The notes below the pieces were generated by a model. It worked only from the letters and a program-made list of their open reading frames with translations. It searched no databases and was not told the origin of the DNA. From positions 1-22,920 of the IMG/VR virus record IMGVR_UViG_3300047457_000670: a stretch of 22,920 nt of DNA; one strand, 5' to 3'. Source of the DNA: a virus. Shown piece by piece: positions 21,932 through 22,920 of the stretch; the first letter of the stretch is position 1, and every line of letters starts with the position of its first letter. A program made the position numbers and the translations under genes.

Positions 21932-22920
21932 ATGACAGATAATATTATTCGACATCTTGGAGACTTAGACTTACATGGGAACCTAACCCTTTTAAGTCAA
22001 GTTACTGATTTCCCCGCCAATCCCCGTATTGGTACTATGGTTATGAAAAATAACTGTATGTACGTTTATGCACTAATTGGTAGTCTTGAAACCTGGTATC
22101 CGTATGCTTCCGCTACGGCCAGCTACATCCATACGCAAGGACTTGCCGCGCAGACATGGACAGTTACGCATAATCTTGACTCACTTAACTTGTGGTTTCA
22201 AGTAAAGGATAGCGACGGTAATATACTTGCAGTTAACAAAACTGACGTTAACCGCAATGTATTTACGCTTAACTTCACAACCCCGGTTGTCGGAACGGTT
22301 GTTGTAGTCGCCCCTGAAAAGATTGACGTTCCTCAAGTTAGAGCGACAGGTTTAATTGTTGGTAACAACAATGAAGTTGTTGTGGATTCATCTGGGGTAT
22401 TGATAAACGGAAGTTATGCTTTAACGACTGCTGTTATCTCTTCTGAGATTGCAACGGCTGTTAGCGGTGAAGCTACACTGCGGGCAAATGCTGATACTAC
22501 GCTTACAAGCAATCTTGCCAGCGAGGTCACTAGAGCGCAATCTGCTGAAGCGTCCCTAACGTCGAGTATTGCAACGGAAGCAAGTAGCCGCGTCTCCGGT
22601 GATACTGCTTTGCAAGGACAGATTGATAGTATTCTGTCAAATGTTGATGCAACGGCCCTTAACTCATTGAGTGAGATTGTAACTGCTTTTCAAGCAGCAG
22701 ATGGTACGCTGAATGGCGCAATTACTACTCTTGCTGGTAGTGTGACCACGGGGCTGGAAGGGAAAGTAGATAAGGTTGCAGGGAAAGGGCTGTCTACAGA
22801 AGACTACAGCACGGCTGAAAAAACTAAGTTAGCTGGAATTGCCGAAGGGGCACAAGTTAACGTAGTTACAAGTGTGGCGGCTAAAACCGGTGATGTTACT
22901 CTTGTGAAGGCAGATGTTGG
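21932..22920 (+). CDS. Second tail fibre protein, C-terminus beyond window
   Basis: ATG 21932 follows GAGGT by 6 nt and is open to the window end (329 codons). Domains in order: a head (DLDLHGNLTLLSQVTDFPAN, then ETWYPYA), the HN module (QTWTVTHNLDSLNLWFQVKD to VVVVAPE), a turn into the coiled-coil shaft (about 165-235, with LTSNLASEVTRAQSAEASL), and a typical phage-fibre stretch KGLSTEDYSTAEKTKLAGIA followed by VTSVAAKTGDVTLVKADVG. This last pattern is widespread in lambda side-tail-fibre-type proteins. Receptor-binding parts would lie beyond the edge. The shaft repeats resemble those of the fibre at 19827. Confidence 0.88.
   Translation, partial: MTDNIIRHLGDLDLHGNLTLLSQVTDFPANPRIGTMVMKNNCMYVYALIGSLETWYPYASATASYIHTQGLAAQTWTVTHNLDSLNLWFQVKDSDGNILAVNKTDVNRNVFTLNFTTPVVGTVVVVAPEKIDVPQVRATGLIVGNNNEVVVDSSGVLINGSYALTTAVISSEIATAVSGEATLRANADTTLTSNLASEVTRAQSAEASLTSSIATEASSRVSGDTALQGQIDSILSNVDATALNSLSEIVTAFQAADGTLNGAITTLAGSVTTGLEGKVDKVAGKGLSTEDYSTAEKTKLAGIAEGAQVNVVTSVAAKTGDVTLVKADV

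Noticed and set aside
19827-22920. Diversity-generating retroelement acting on fibre genes
   Set aside because: No reverse transcriptase, template repeat or adenine-specific variable repeat was found. The shared modules differ at all positions and bases.

Overview
This window is part of the genome of a tailed, double-stranded DNA phage or prophage with a lambda-type virion. The sequence is AT-rich and almost fully coding, with genes that overlap or nearly touch. Most starts have a Shine-Dalgarno of the AGGT/GGTGA/GAGG type, and two promoters have a sigma70-like form. A proteobacterial host fits best, but no gene here names the host. No integrase, repressor, replication gene, tRNA, CRISPR array or insertion sequence was seen, so the lifestyle cannot be judged from this window.

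Left block (1-5459, minus strand). A single-membrane-span, holin-like protein comes first. It is followed by the tail assembly chaperones G and G-T, made by a programmed -1 frameshift: slippery GGGAAAC directly before the G stop codon, with a strong stem-loop 8 nt downstream. Next is a tape measure protein of at least 1464 residues that runs off the left edge. A good promoter in the 59-bp divergent gap (TTGAAA, 17 bp, TAAAAT) drives this block.

Head and tail-completion block (5519-16820, plus strand). The order is small terminase, large terminase (GpA type), gpW, portal, S49 prohead protease with a probable internally started scaffold, gpD-like decoration protein, major capsid protein, gpZ-like, FII-like and gpU-like connector/terminator proteins, and a 787-residue tail tube protein. 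The decoration protein and the tail tube both carry inserted copies of the same recurring domain, so related modules are probably displayed on head and tail. In lambda the G, T and H genes follow the tube gene on the same strand. Here they are on the opposite strand and on the other side of the terminase.

Right block (16822-22920, plus strand). This holds an M15 peptidoglycan peptidase, a coiled-coil protein of unknown role, and two small unknown genes behind an internal promoter and operator-like inverted repeat. Two fibre-associated proteins and a DUF5659-like gene follow; that gene starts in a 28-bp tandem duplication and contains a terminator-like hairpin. After it come a coiled-coil tail fibre, two small helical proteins, a short fibre-head paralogue, and a second fibre that runs off the right edge. 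Four proteins in this block share a module of about 55 residues centred on a W-x-V-x-H-N motif.

The plus-strand genes build and fill the capsid and add the tail tube and fibres. The minus-strand genes set tail length and guide tail polymerisation.
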